In this document: positions 38,594 to 52,000 of the stretch, piece after piece | Layout: every line of letters starts with the position of its first letter | How positions within the stretch are numbered: position 1 is the first letter of the stretch | Origin: Aspidiotus rigidus | Lineage: Eukaryota; Arthropoda; Insecta; Hemiptera; Diaspididae | Assembly (NCBI GenBank): GCA_035079385.1 | Contig: JAVHKY010000056.1 | Span: 806,001 to 870,000, forward strand | DNA: 64,000 nucleotides | Reading direction: 5' to 3' | The notes under the pieces: model-generated | Seen by the model: the letters and a program-made list of their open reading frames with translations, nothing else | Databases searched by the model: none | Told to the model about the DNA's origin: nothing | Program-made: the position numbers and the translations under genes

Positions 38594-41057
38594 TTTATTA
38601 TTTTTATTCAAGACTATAGTTAGACAACTGAAAACGTACCTCTAAATAATAGAGGGAAATTTATCACTTCCTCGGCAAATATTTAATTCCATCCGGACTT
38701 ATTTCATGAGTTGACAATGTTGGAAGTTTTTTCTTCAAAGTAAACATATTCAAGAAAATTCTCAATTTTTCATCTTTAGCTTACTCTGAATGTGGATGAA
38801 ACACACTAAAAAAATACTTTTCCCCTGCTAATTAATTGAAATAGAATAATGAAAAGACCACGGGAAAGAATTTTTTTCAAGAAAAAATACTTTCAAAAAA
38901 TTTTCTCAGTCATCAAAGCTCGATAAAAGTTATTACGTATAATTAATTTCCCGACAAAAAAACAAAAAAAAAAGGTCCGAGAAGGTCTGTGATATTTAAC
39001 CGACACAAACATATATAACGCGTAGACTTTCGTAAAATATACGTTGTAATAAAATTTTCAAAAAAATGAGCAGTAGAAGGAGTATAAGTCTAGTATATAT
39101 TAACTTTATTTGATTATTCTGTAGTAGTAATAGTAGTGTAGTAAAGTTACGTAACCTCGTTATAAGCTCGCCTCGGAACATTCCGCATATTTTTTTTCGA
39201 TACTATTTTAATATTCCGCAGAATTTTCCCATCATCAACGGCAGCATCATTAATAGCTCGAGTTTATATTCCACGTTAATTTATGCACGTACATATGTCC
39301 AAACATGTTCACAAGCTGACGCCTTACTAGAACTACATTTTCCTCGAAAAAGTGCATAGCTCATGTCCACAGTATGAGAAGAATCTCGAAATTTTTCAGC
39401 ACCACTTTCATGTGTAGCCGCCTCATCAAAATTTTGTTAATTCTGAGAATTTTTCAATAGGACGTATGAATTAATATGGTGCATCGTGACCATATATATT
39501 TAGAGAGCCTATATCGGTAACTTTTAAGTAAACTCGTATCGATGAAAATTTTTCTAAAACGCAAAATTTTCTGACCATTATGATCGTATTGGTAGTGAGT
39601 GTATTATTATACGGTATGTAGGTACATTTATGCAACACTATAATGGTTTCCTTCACCTTGAAATTACAATGATAAAACATAAAGCGGTGACATTTCCTGC
39701 TGTTGCTGCTGCTGTTTGTGCATACAACCGCGCCGACACTTTAAAACCCGAAAAATTTTACGCACACATGCGATCGGTGAGATTTACAAATAATACATAT
39801 TTCTCAGCACATGCACAGCGCTAATTAATGAAGACGTATTATATGCGTGCTGATGTAAATAGCATCTTATATACCTTATCTCACACGACAACGAAGAAAT
39901 ACCCAACTAGAAAGAGAAAATAGGACGAAAAAGAGAGGCGTCTGCTTCTTTATGAATCTTGTCCTAGTGCGCGCCACCTACAAGACAACAGAAAAAAATC
40001 AACCCTATAAGACATCAGCGTGTCGTGTGATAAAAAGACTTTCGTTGTTGTATTGCCGGATGATTAATTTTGAGGGAATGATTGCGGGAGTATACCTGAT
40101 GGACACCGGGTGGCCCGAGCTATTCCCAGAATTGAATGTCGCGCGTACGTGGAGACACATTCCGATGCTGGGATACCTTTAGATACTAAAACGACGACGA
40201 TGATACGACGGCGACTAAATAACCATTTCAGCACGAGAAAGCAATTGCTAAGACCGATAAATATTATAATATTCGTTAAGATGAATAAATTACCTGAAAT
40301 TGGGTGTTTTTATTATCATCTGAGACTCCATAGGTAGATGATACAACATTCATAGCCGCAACGTCGACTAGTCAATCTTCAATTGAAATATTGTAGTTCT
40401 TCAAGTGAATCTGCTCATAGACTTCCATAAGCAATAAAACAGGAAGAGACAAGATAATATTAATATTTTTCCAAGAAGATGAAAAATTCCCACAGTACTT
40501 AAACTGACCTCTCATCATAATAGTATAGAACACGCGCGTTAAAATCTATTGGTTATTATGCACGGAGTATAGAGAAAAAAATTCTGAGGGCTCGGAGTGT
40601 ATATTAGAAACGATCAACTGAGAACACGTCGGTTCAGTCAATAAGTGGAAATCGTGCTGTAGAACACCTCATCCAAGAACTACTTAATGCTTTGAATAAC
40701 CCTTAAACTGGCGACAATACACGCCACTAATTAAAGGGTACCTTAATTTTCCAGGCTACTCGTATTACGAAGAAAAACGAAAGAATGAAACAATATGAAA
40801 GGACTTCATGATACATACACTTGAAAATACGAGTCGAGAGTCGTTGAACTGAAGGTCTTCAAAAAAGTTTTTGTACACTCGTGTCGCACTATATAATAGG
40901 CTATACATAATAAAGTACACATTTGGATTCTGTGCAAAGGAAAAGCAAAAATAAAATGTATCTCCGAGTTGAATTGTGATTTATGATAAAGAAAAAACAA
41001 TCGTCAGATTTCGATTGGGAGATCAATTCCAAAGCATAACCATACAACTTTTTCATA

Positions 41058-41060
<3 letters not shown>
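38594..41060. other. Non-coding stretch
   Basis: No gene is supported. A short imperfect CTG run (GCTGTTGCTGCTGCTG) is at about 39,700-39,715. The open frame at 39,630-39,824 through it lacks any domain. Confidence 0.45.

Positions 41061-41062
<2 letters not shown>

Positions 41063-41118
<56 letters not shown>
41063..41118 (+). repeat. (CT)n microsatellite, about 28 units
   Basis: An uninterrupted CT dinucleotide run of 56 bases. The minus-strand open frame across it translates to an Arg-Glu repeat and is an artefact of the microsatellite. Confidence 0.97.
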
Positions 41119-41121
<3 letters not shown>

Positions 41122-42651
41122 CTACATCTACCAAAACCTACTCTAAAACAAAACCTATTCCTTCCTCCTCACCGGTCTGATAATCAGTTTAATTCTCGAT
41201 AGATGCGAATTATAGCGAACAGAATTGTGGAGAAATAAGCAGGTAACAAACTGTGCATTATTTTCAAATTGATTTGACGTACAGATTTGAATTTTTGAGC
41301 TACTCTTGGCTTCTTGTCAAATATTCTTTATGATAGTTCGTAACTAAATCTTCATCTTTTATCCTCCATTCTCTTGACACTACAAGTAAAATATTCAAAA
41401 ATCGTACCATTCTTTTTATTCTTTTTTAAGAGCTTTGAAACTACAATAATGGTTATAATTATTAGTTTCATGTGAATAAGGATAGATGAAGGATAGCTAG
41501 GAAAGAGGTTAATATCGTGCGGATAGTTGGGTTTGTTCAGATTTTGGAGTAAAAGTCAGTTAGTTGTAAGTATTTCAGGGTACCACAAATAATTTCGTGG
41601 ATGTTTTGGGTGCTTAAGTGAGGGAGGAGGGTGTATTTGTGGAAGAACGAAGAGGTGAGAGTTTGGAGCAAGAGAAAAATGGTCAACTTTCAAATTGTTA
41701 CGTTGACAGTAGGGGTACGATGAGGGGGAGGCTTAAGATGTGGGTGTTAGCTATGAGGGAGTGTGTAATTTTTGTGTGGCCTAAAGAATGACTTCTATGT
41801 CTGTCACCGTTTTCTATTTTTTATCCGTTCATATTTTAAAGTTGATTGAATTTTTCTTGTAGAATAGAGTTAATACAATTTTGTTACTCGTTGATACCCT
41901 CCAATCCACCATTTTGTTGTTTCGGGAGAAGTGTGCTTTTACATTTGATCATCCAATTTGGTGAATTTTGGTAATGATTCTGAATCGAACAAATTTTTCC
42001 GTAGTCGTTAAAATATTTTTTCAATATTGTTCAATCTTGATTCTTCTAATAAAAATTGAGAGAAAATCTTTTTTTCCCCTCATGAGGAAGAGTGGGACCA
42101 ATTCAACAATTACGATAATGTTTGATAATTTCATCTGAGATAATAAAGTTCTATAGAAAAAGTTTCAAATACAACGATATTGAAAGAGAACGAAAAATTC
42201 GAGGAATAATTTTTGTATTTTTTTTTAGGCAACTAGCAACATTTTTCTTAAACGTTGGATTAGTCTGCAGACGTCTTATTCATTACTCCGAGCCAGAAAA
42301 TGTCGTCACCTTTCCCCTTAATTCATTTTCTGTGTCGTTATTCCACAGCGTATAAAACATATCGTCTTCCCTCATAATTATTGTAGATTTTTTTCAAAAC
42401 GTGGTTTTCCTTCTTTTTTAATTGCTGATATTCGCGTATAAATCCACCCCACCCCTGCCAAAAAAATATTCATACATTGAACTTTTTTCTTCACTTCCTC
42501 TCAGCTTCCACAAGTTGTCGAATATCATTCATGGATGATGTTGTGTTCGAAATACACGTGTAAAATGCATAGCGGGTGCGCCTATTCTACTTTTGAGAGG
42601 TTTTCTCATAAGCAATACTAAAAAGCGATGGAAAAACGAGTACTAAGAATA
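41119..42651. other. Non-coding stretch
   Basis: Nothing supported beyond AT-rich sequence. The segment 41,500-41,800 is unusually G/T-rich on the plus strand (purine-T runs such as GAGGGGGAGGCTTAAGATGT), which may mark an old element, but no ends were found. Confidence 0.4.
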
Positions 42652-42824
42652 CAGGGGCGGATTTACGGGTACATTTTATGGGAGGGGGGGAACTTCCATT
42701 GTTCAAAAATTTTTTTCTCGCTCCGCTCGGAAAATGTAGTCAAAGTAAACAATTTCTTTTTTTTTTTTTTTTTTTTGGGGGGGGGGACGTTCCCTTAGTC
42801 CCTCCCCCCCTAAATCCGCCCCTG
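42652..42824. mobile_element. 173-bp miniature transposon, CAGGGGCGGATTTA ends
   Basis: The ends CAGGGGCGGATTTACGGG and, inverted, CAGGGGCGGATTTAGGGG match 17 of 18. AGAATA immediately precedes and immediately follows the unit, a 6-bp exact direct repeat. hAT elements normally give 8 bp, so either two bases have diverged or the family differs. The interior carries a long T homopolymer running directly into about ten Gs, and mirrored G- and C-rich subterminal tracts. Non-coding. Near-identical ends suggest recent insertion. Confidence 0.85.
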
Positions 42825-44100
42825 AGAATAAATAATTTACGATTGTATGTATTCTATTTATTGTTTAACGCGTGATCCGAGTTATCCACAAAATGAGCAT
42901 CATTTAAAAATAGAAGTATTACGTTAAAAAGATAAACTTATGTTATATGTGAAGGTGAGTTCGAATGATTACGTGGAAAACGAGAAGAATTCTAGACGAA
43001 TAATTCTAGTGACAGGAATTTTCGAAAATTGGGTAACTTATTGTGCGAGAAAATCATTCGACCTTACACTAAAATCGTTTACATAGAATCCGTAAGTAAC
43101 ATGTAACCCACGTGCTTCACATAGATGTCGAACTATTTGAAATATGAATTCCAATTATCTCGAGCTCGATGGGTTTCAGCCAAAAAATATACTCGAGTTA
43201 TCTATTTTGTAAATGTACGAAGGAAATTTCCCGCCATAACTACAGGCAATTAGTTCATCCAAACGCACGGTACGTTCTGTCAAATTAAGTGAGGAAAAAT
43301 AAATAGAAGCGATAGAAAGTTGGAGGTTCGTGTTACAAAAAAAGTTTCCTTCCAAGTATTTGGAACGGCTCTTTCGACGAGATCTATTCCAAACGAAATC
43401 TTCATCAAAATTACAGATGTGCGTCGAAATCTTTATTCTAATAAAGTGGCCAAGGGTACTGAATGTAAAGGCGATGATTTTCAGGGCGGGTGCGACTGTT
43501 TCAGGTCCTTCCCTTGCCAATAAAAATTACCTTCCCAGAAAATTCGCTATTTACCAGAATACAACTTCGAAATTCCCTTCGCGTATTATTTTAATTTTTC
43601 GAGAACATATTATCCCCCCGTCGGCTCTTTATAATTTTTGTCGGTACAGGAAGCTATTATTTCTAGCGTTTATCATCTTCATCAAGCTTCGACAGTATAA
43701 ATCCATCACATCCTTTCGTCGCGATACTTGAACAAATTCGATACTGTATCCTTGATCGTACTACTTTAGTTATAATCCTATCCTGTCGCCAAGAACTTTA
43801 TTGATTTTTACCTTGAGGAAGTTCTAGCGCCATTTCCTGTCGTCAGCACTGGCGCGACCTACTGTGGTTTGTCTGTGTACACTGCAGACACCGACGCCTC
43901 AAATCTAACCCTGTCCAGACTTATATTGAAATTCGCTGGGGAGCTCACTGAAAACATAATAAACCGTGTCCACGACCTACTATATAAAGCGAGTTCTACT
44001 AAATTTCACAATGTGCGCAGGTATACTTTTTTCGCCGTACAGTTTTCTATTGAAACTGATCGCAGAGACGCACATCCATTGTCTGTATAGCTCTCTCAAC
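42825..44100. other. Non-coding stretch
   Basis: Open frames at 43,176-43,731 and 43,869-44,090 overlap on both strands without domains. The segment from about 43,870 to 44,100 may belong to the element carrying the hammerhead-like fold at 44,101, but no element boundary is visible. Confidence 0.35.
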
Positions 44101-44136
44101 AAATGTGCGTTTGCCTGACGCCTTCGTCAGACATTT
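44101..44136 (-). ncRNA. Decayed hammerhead-like fold
   Basis: On the minus strand: AAATGT, CTGACGA (an allowed variant of the CUGANGA core), A, GGC-GTCAG-GC, then AAAC, GC, and ACATTT, which pairs perfectly with the first six bases as a stem I would. Compared with a working hammerhead it lacks the final C of stem II with the G of the GAAA box, and the GUH cleavage triplet. The same bases can also form a simple CTGACG-AAGG-CGTCAG hairpin. It is therefore at best a dead relative of the Penelope-type ribozymes. Confidence 0.3.
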
Positions 44137-45688
44137 CCTATAAGTCAAATACAATAACAAAGACATCAGTTTTCGTGAAGAGGATAAAAGCACACTTATA
44201 GGAAGAACTAGTTTGCGTAATTACCGAGGAAAATTTTATTTCTTGGACCAAACTTTCTCGAATCGCACGTGTCAAGTTTAACGGGCAGCAGTAAAAACTG
44301 TATGTACACAATAAGGAGATGATAATTATTGATGTATACTGTACACACCAATATAAATACGAGCGACAACGCATGAAATAAAAGTAACTCTTATATCGAT
44401 CGAAAATCGTTGATATAGTATTACATTCATAATATAATTTAACATACGAAAACAATTTTGTTCGATTTTATTGGATTTCTTGTTTTTTGTTATTTATTGT
44501 ACACGATGTAGAAGCCTGTGAAACTTCAATTTAATAGGCTCTATCTATATTTTTATAAATAGAAACAGGAATTATCAAAACTATTCTGAGTTATATCGAA
44601 TGTATATCCACTGTGTGTGCATTGGTCCTTGTCGCACCTTTATTATTTTTTTTATGGGCGTTCGTTTGTTTTGGGGGGAAAAATAATCAAGAAAATTTCG
44701 AGAACAGTATTTTTAACCCTCTGTATATTTTTTATTACTCATAGATACGAAGGTCTGCTACAATCATATGCTGAGCTATCAACAGATCGTGGTTTCCATC
44801 CTTATACGAGATCCTAAAATTGACACGTTAATTAGATTTTTTATGTATACTATTTATAAGAAAAAGTCGTATCTAAATTTTGCGTTCAGAACGACGCATC
44901 AGTCGTAAAAATAAAATTAATCGTATGGGCTCTTGATTTGTTAGCTCAATAAATTATCAATTGTCTTGATGAAAAACGAAGAACAGTCTCGGATTACGCG
45001 ACCCCAAAAAATTAAGAATATTATACTGTATACATCAGGTATCTGTGGTATTCATGGCCACAAAGCGACAGGTAGTATATATAAGAAGTCCGATATGTTT
45101 TCCGTACATAAACGATCGTATACTATAATTACGGAGCAAAAATTCGACGCATAGAGAATCCCTCGAAAACTCCATACCTCGTATAATGTCACCTAAATTC
45201 ACTATTCTTTCGTATTTATGGTCAATAAAAGCCAACCTGTACACACCGCAACAGGGCTGAAGATAGGAGTGAGTGTATGTTTACCCCAGCATTGTTATTT
45301 TTATTAGCATTGTGTTCTAGAAAGGACCACGCGAAGGGATATAGGGCGCGACGTAGACGCCGTCCGAAGCGAGTTTTAGTCTCCAGTAACATTAGCGAAT
45401 TGTTTAAAAGAAAAGGTGAACGACGATGTACGCAGCAGGAGTTGTAGTATTTCGGGACAGACATCAAGAAGAGAACGAAGATTCTCTTTTATATAACAGG
45501 ACATTTTCTTTCACTCTAGTCACAGCCAGTATATGTTTTCAGTGCCACAGTCTCGTCAGCAGGATGTCCTCCAGTTCTCCAGTGTGGAAGAAAGAGACTG
45601 CTGGCGTTTCGAAGATATACAATTAACAATAAAAAAAAAAGTATACGGAACACTTCATTTAAAGTTACAAATTTTTTCTCGGTTACAG
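44137..45688. other. Non-coding stretch upstream of the exon; possible 5' region
   Basis: GC content rises at 45,330-45,450, just upstream of the supported exon, with an AAAAGGTGAACG donor-like site near 45,410. A 5' untranslated exon or promoter could lie here, but no TATA box or initiator can be picked with confidence. Confidence 0.3.
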
Positions 45689-46008
45689 ATACTACCACCA
45701 GTGGGGTGGGAGGGATATGGAGATGACGAGCGCGGTGGAGACAGCCCCTAGTCACAGTCATCACCGAGCTTGGTACGAATCAGTTAGTAGTGTTCCTTCG
45801 GCAGCTTCTCGAGGAGCAGCGAACGAAGAATCAACCGCGGATAGCATGGCAGTAGTGGATCACGTTAATTCGTTTTATAACGCCGTCCTGGAAACTTCAG
45901 GCGGTGCGAGAGACTACCGATCGAGCGGACCTTATTCAAGAGATGTACTCGTGTCTTCGAGACATTATTACCAGCATTCGCCATATACGTCGTCCGGTGT
46001 AACGCACA
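45689..46008 (+). CDS. Protein-coding exon, transcription-factor-like N-terminal segment
   Basis: The acceptor ATTTTTTCTCGGTTACAG ends at 45,688 and a consensus donor GTAAGTGAG begins at 46,009. The 320-bp exon is open in one frame throughout (first full codon 45,690) and gives YYHQWGGRDMEMTSAVETAP..., then SHSHHRAWYESVSSVPSAAS, VDHVNSFYNAVLE and SRDVLVSSRHYYQHSPYT. It enters at phase 2 and leaves at phase 1, so it cannot be skipped without a frameshift. ATG 45,717 could be the start, giving 97 residues before the junction; a TAA upstream at 45,660 leaves both first-exon and internal-exon readings open. The Ser/Ala/His/Tyr-rich, low-hydrophobic composition resembles the disordered activation region of developmental transcription factors. 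No DNA-binding domain lies in this exon and the family was not recognised. The remaining exons must be outside the window or unrecognised. Confidence 0.7.
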
Positions 46009-49000
46009 GTAAGTGAGCTTTTCATTTATCTAATACTACTTTTCGCGAATTTGTTCGGTTTATAGTCTTTGTCGAGAAAGTTTTCATTCGTACACCACAT
46101 GAGATCTAAATTTTTAACTTTTTCGTTTTTTTTTTTCTACGTTCACAAAATATTTTGTTAAAACGAACACGGTTGATGAGTGAATAGGTGGCTGCTTTTC
46201 AGGATTCAAATATTCGAACAATAGATGACTACCTTCAAAAAATTACTCGTATCACCCTTCGCGAACATACAAATCTAGGATTGAATTAATTTACTATACT
46301 TAATAACTTTCGTTGAAAATGTGTTGTATAGTTAATAGCTGGACAAGTTTCTCTAAAACAATGTAAACAATTGGCGTTGAATCAACTAAAAAATTTTTTG
46401 TTTAAAATTTTAACAGAATGTGATGCATAAGATGATAATGATTGAGTAGTGTGCATTCTTTATACTCTCAAAGAGATTGTCCCATTAGTCTCAACCTTTG
46501 AAAAACTTTATCAGTAAAGCCAATCCGCGAATGATTTAAAAATATCATCAGACGTGAGCCTCTTTTGTTTGCAAAAATTTCAGAACTTGACAGTTCAAAA
46601 AAATTACTCGAATCAAAAATTACCTAATCAGAAGATAGCTTTTTCAACGACACGAGATAAAATAACCGGGATATGGGTTTCAAAGCGTGTAGGAAAAAGA
46701 TGGTAGAAGTTTATAGGATTTTGAAATGTAATGTATGGACAGTGAAGCGAGGTGGGAAGGTACCTCAATAAAATTAATATTTCTGATTCACAAACTGGGA
46801 TTTGTAAACTTATTTCTGCAACACGATTCAAGGATTAAGGAAATGGAATTCGAGTAAAATATATTTTTTGTAGCAAGTATGAAGGGTAATTGGTTTGGAA
46901 AAGAAGAATTAGATGTACGGTTAGAATTGCTTCCACGCCAGAATATTTTTTCGGGTGATTCGCAAGCTATGAAACGACGTAAAATTTTGACATGAACTCA
47001 GGAGTGACTGGTCAAGTATAGAAGAAAAGTGTAATGCTTTAACAGGGAATCTCGACAGAAGAGTTTGAGAGAACAGAGAATTTATGATAGCGCATTCCAG
47101 TACAAAAATAATTTGAAAATTAAGAACTCCGTAATTCCGTCACAAAATAATTTTTTAAAACATCAATCGTCTCAAATATGGTCTCGTTTCTGCGATAAAT
47201 AGCATTCGTGAAAAGCTCAATTATACTTGCCAATATTCGAGTTATTTATCAGAATTTTTCGAGCATCCATCAGAACTGAAATTGATATTTCCTAATCTAA
47301 CAGTACTTCCTAACTGAATATTCTTTGCAACCTTCCCACCAATCACATTTCTCATAGAAAATATGAGAAAACCAAAAAATACTGTTTACACATTATTATA
47401 ATTGCGAAAATGACTTAAGGTCGTTTTCACGACACGGACTTCAATTATTATGCTTTGTTATCACTATCATGCTTCTAACTAGGTAAGAAAGTTGTTAGGA
47501 AAGCAATTTGATAAAACATTCCCGTAAACTGCGCTATAGACTTTAAATATTACAAAAGGGGATAAAAGAATCATCAAGGTTTCATAATACTAGTTATACT
47601 AGGTAATGTAATATTGATCTTTTCACCTAAAAATTTGGTTAATAGTGTTTCTTTAGCCATGCAAAATACCTTAATCTTCTTAATGTGGTATTCTCATTTT
47701 CTCTAGTTGGTCACAACGGGGAATGTTATTTCAAAACTATGATGTAACTATACTTTCTAATTCTTTTCAGCTAAATAAATTTTTGGAGCTCCTAGTCGAA
47801 ATCGAAAAATTTGCGTCGTCGGTTTCATAAGTATGAAGGGGTACGAGTAAAATATATACGATAATAGAAATCGATGAAAGACAAGCTGTGAGATAAAGCA
47901 TTCAGCCTCAGTTTTCATGAAAAGTAAACTGTAATAAATCACTTTATTACTAGTAAAATTCTGGTATAATTTCTATAGGTTTTGTGAAGTATGTCCAGTA
48001 GTAAATCTCAAATAGATACAGATAGCAAATTTAATTGAAAACCGATTTTTTAAAACTTTCTGTTCCATTATAATTTATGTGGGTTTGTTTTCGTAAACTA
48101 CCACATTATTGGCATTAATTTCTGCACCATTACAGGATCGAACTGAACCACATACGAAAAATAAAATTTTGAGATATTTCTGAAGTAAATTTGACTGAAT
48201 TTACGACCTCGAGGATTTCACTTTATTTATGTACGTGATCTTCTTCTTAAATCGTATTCGTAATGTTTAAACACAGAGTAAGGTTAGCCTTCATCACAAG
48301 GCGTGAGAAGACAAAAAATTGATTTCATTTTTTTGAGGGAAGTAACGAGTTTCCTTTCGCAAGAATCTTGACGCAAGTGGGAAAAAAATCATACGGATAA
48401 ATCCTTTAGTAGGTATCGTATTCGTACAATTTCCAAGGATAAGCGGAGATGCTCATCGGAGAGGAGCAATATTTACTTACGGTAAAAGGGGAGGGGAGAA
48501 AGAATTCCCTTCCTTAGGAATTGGGTCAGGAGTAGATTTTTGATAAATATCAAATCTTTCGAGTCGTACGAACTAGGACCACAAGAAATAATGATACATT
48601 TATTTCAAGAGGATATATAGGTGAAAGAAGTTAATACTTAATTATAACTAAAAAGCTTGCTGTTCTTGCTAGAAAATTACTGTTTGGTCAAAAGCGCTCG
48701 CGACTTCTTATACAGTTTGTGTGGTCATTTTTAGCTGCAATAAAGTTTTAACTAGTTTTTTTTCTTCTTTTTTTGGAAAAACGTGTTTTAGAAATTAACT
48801 TATTTGAGGTTTATTCATCAGTTTTGGTTGTGAACGTGTCTGATTGAGTATATTATCTATACTAATGTAGAACATATGTTTTTGTGGCTTCTCCATTCGT
48901 TGTAAATGTTTTGTAATTTGTTTAGTCAAATTTGTTTCTGATAACGCCAAGGATTCAAAAATTAGAACCGTGAGTAAAGTTGCTTCGCTGTCAAATTAGA

Positions 49001-52000
49001 TAGAAGGGAGTATAATAGTATTGTTATAAAGGCATTGCAGCAACCCTTTTCTCTCGACTCCAATATCGGCATCGCGTAAACATTTTTTTCAACCTCAAAG
49101 AATGTATTTTGAGCAAATATGAGAGAAACTTACGATTTCGTAAATATATTGAGATAATTACAGCTGAAAATACGTTCAACATATTTTTGGGTTGCAACTC
49201 GTTGAATTTTAATTCTCATCCACTATAATAAAGAGAATAATTTTCTACTCGTGTAAGTAGTATCACGAATTACGACTAAAAATTGTATGAACTTTTGAGA
49301 AGCCTATAGCTGAACATTACTTACTCATATGGTTTTAACCCTCATGTGAGTTATATAATAAATTGAATTAGTCATCAGAGTTTGTTACAAAACATTTACA
49401 GCCTCATAATTTCAAATAGTGACGGAACCAAGGGCTGTCAAAAGAGCGAAAAATCCTCCCCTGACAAGTTGCATCGTTTTTTATTTTCGTAGGACAGACT
49501 TTTTTATAAAAATTAATAATCAATTGTCAAGAAGAGTACGAACTAGAACTTACGGACGCATTCACGTTTAACGCTGATTCATCAGAACACAATACCCGAC
49601 AATTTTTGAAGTCAACTATAGGCCATAATTTAGAGATGGTTTAATTTTAAGCAGCGAATTATGTCAAAATTGAAAAAGCTGCCGCATTGTTACTTCCTCA
49701 AATTACTAAAAATACCATGAAACGATTAGCAAACACTTTCGGAGTGTTTGTTTACGAAAAGACATGATTTTGCTTGAAGCGGCGTGGCGAAAATGAGACA
49801 AAATCCTGTAAATTATACAATAGATGAATCGAGCGTTTTGTCCTTATCCTAGAACTCATTTTGACATTTTCAAACATCAGTAAATGTGAGTACAGAACTT
49901 ACTTTCAGTTTTTCTACAAGTTGATTGAATTTAATAGCCTCAAAGACCGCTCGTGGCTCCTGAACAGTTGTGTCCAAGCACATGAAATCTGAAAAGACAG
50001 TTCCAATACTCAAGGGATTCGTACACTAGGTTTGCGAAGGCAAGAAGCAACAAAGGTTGCGGCTCATATGAAAAGCGAAGAAGCTCAAATTCGTAGAAAG
50101 AAATACTGGTATATGTATAGATAAATAGCGAAAAATTATATTCGCTCTTCTTTTTCTACTATAAAAGAGGCCCGTTAACACTGCACGTTTTATTTATTCA
50201 GCATAGTCGACAATTAATTGTCGAGCGTTAGTGGCGTATAATTGTAACCGCGGCCCGCATCTACATCAAAAGAATTTCTTGGTGCGTTGTTAGAAAAAGT
50301 GCTGTGTATACGGTATATAATAATATTATACATTTATACCCACTGCGGAGAGGGCAATTAATGAAGTTATTATCGCGCTGCTGACATCCATAAGAAGTGT
50401 TCCACTCGAATTTCTTTTCCGTCATAAGTATATTAACTATATCCGCGAAACTGTCAAAATTTTTTTACTCGACATTACATACATATTGTATCCCGCGGTA
50501 CGGAAGAAACTGGTTCCATACCTATATATACATGTTTGTGTAAATACGACGAAAATTTTGAGCGAATAGTTGTAAAAATATATCGTCTGCCTGGGATAGT
50601 ATCGAGGTACAATAATATATTATACGCTCTGTATAGCATCAGTCATACAAGGTTTATCAAATCTTCCATGTTACGCTCGATGAAAGCATATCAATAATAC
50701 ATGTCTTACACGATAAATTAGCTTTCATTCTTCTCTTAAAACAATAAAACTTATATATAATACAGGTACTATAAGACCAACCAGTTCACTCAAGTCAACT
50801 TGATCATTATAGAGCGGTAGAGATCAATAAAAAAATTAAAAGCGCAAAAAATCGATCGTTACCGGTATTCTAAAAGGATCCGTTACCTTTTACTACTTAT
50901 TTTCTACATGATAAGATGGCGAAAATTAAAGTATACTCTTTTCAAAAATAGACGACGAATGATATCAGATCGTTAGCCCCTTCCAAAAATGACATTGTTT
51001 TGTTTCTTTTTGAGTTGTATCCAATAAAAATCCTCGTCTACCTCGATATTATGCGGTCAAAACCGAAACGTTGTTAAGCGGAAGTGATCGAATTACTGTA
51101 AATATACCATACACATCAACTATTGTACCGCTTTTGTAAAGTGTAAAACAAAATGAAATGAAAACCGACAACCAACGTTATAATTATCGTTGCCATAATT
51201 GCCGAAAATGTGTATTTTATATACCAGGTTTATACCTAATTCTCGCACTATGCACATCGGTTGAAATAGAAATATATTGGATAGAATTGGTGGGGTGTAC
51301 GGAAGCATGCTTTATAATACAGTATACCTATACCAACAAACAGAAAAATCTAAAACGACGAGAAGTTCGACGAACAACGGATGGACTTCCGTGGAAATAA
51401 AAGTTGGCGTGCAAACGATTTCCCCGACATTATAATATACCATGCCAGATAGCTATCAAAATTGTCATAATTCCTGCCTTCGTTCTTCGTTGTAGTTATT
51501 ATTGGGTCAATTTATACAGAAGTAAATAACCCAAATAATGAGTAAAAAAGACTCCGAACGACAATTATTATTCCTTTCTGGTGCAGATGACAGTACGTAC
51601 AAGAAAGCGGTGGGGTAGATTCAGAAGATTGATGGAGAGAAGGGAGCGGTAAGGGGTCTGAGAATGGAACCTTCAGAAACCGAAGAGACGGCGGAGAAAC
51701 GAAAAATTGGAAGGATTACATTTTAAGGAGGCTTTTTAGTTTTTCTTCTTTGGTTGTTGTCATGCGCCTACTGAATTTGGAGGAGAAAAGGCTTCTTGTG
51801 TTTTGATCTATTTGATGAAAGATGAATTAGTCAACAAACACTATTGGCCTTCTGTATCAATAACAAATTACTGTAATACATAATATACGACAGACCTTAT
51901 ATTATATACTTGAAGAGTGGTACCGGTACCGATGTTTATAATTCGCTCGTAAACTAAGTCCTTCGTCGTGAGTCGACATTCGTTTACTGTACCATGCTCT

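Noticed and set aside
40901..41134. Open frame encoding a long Arg-Glu repeat on the minus strand
   Set aside because: It is the translation of the (CT)n microsatellite at 41,063-41,118.
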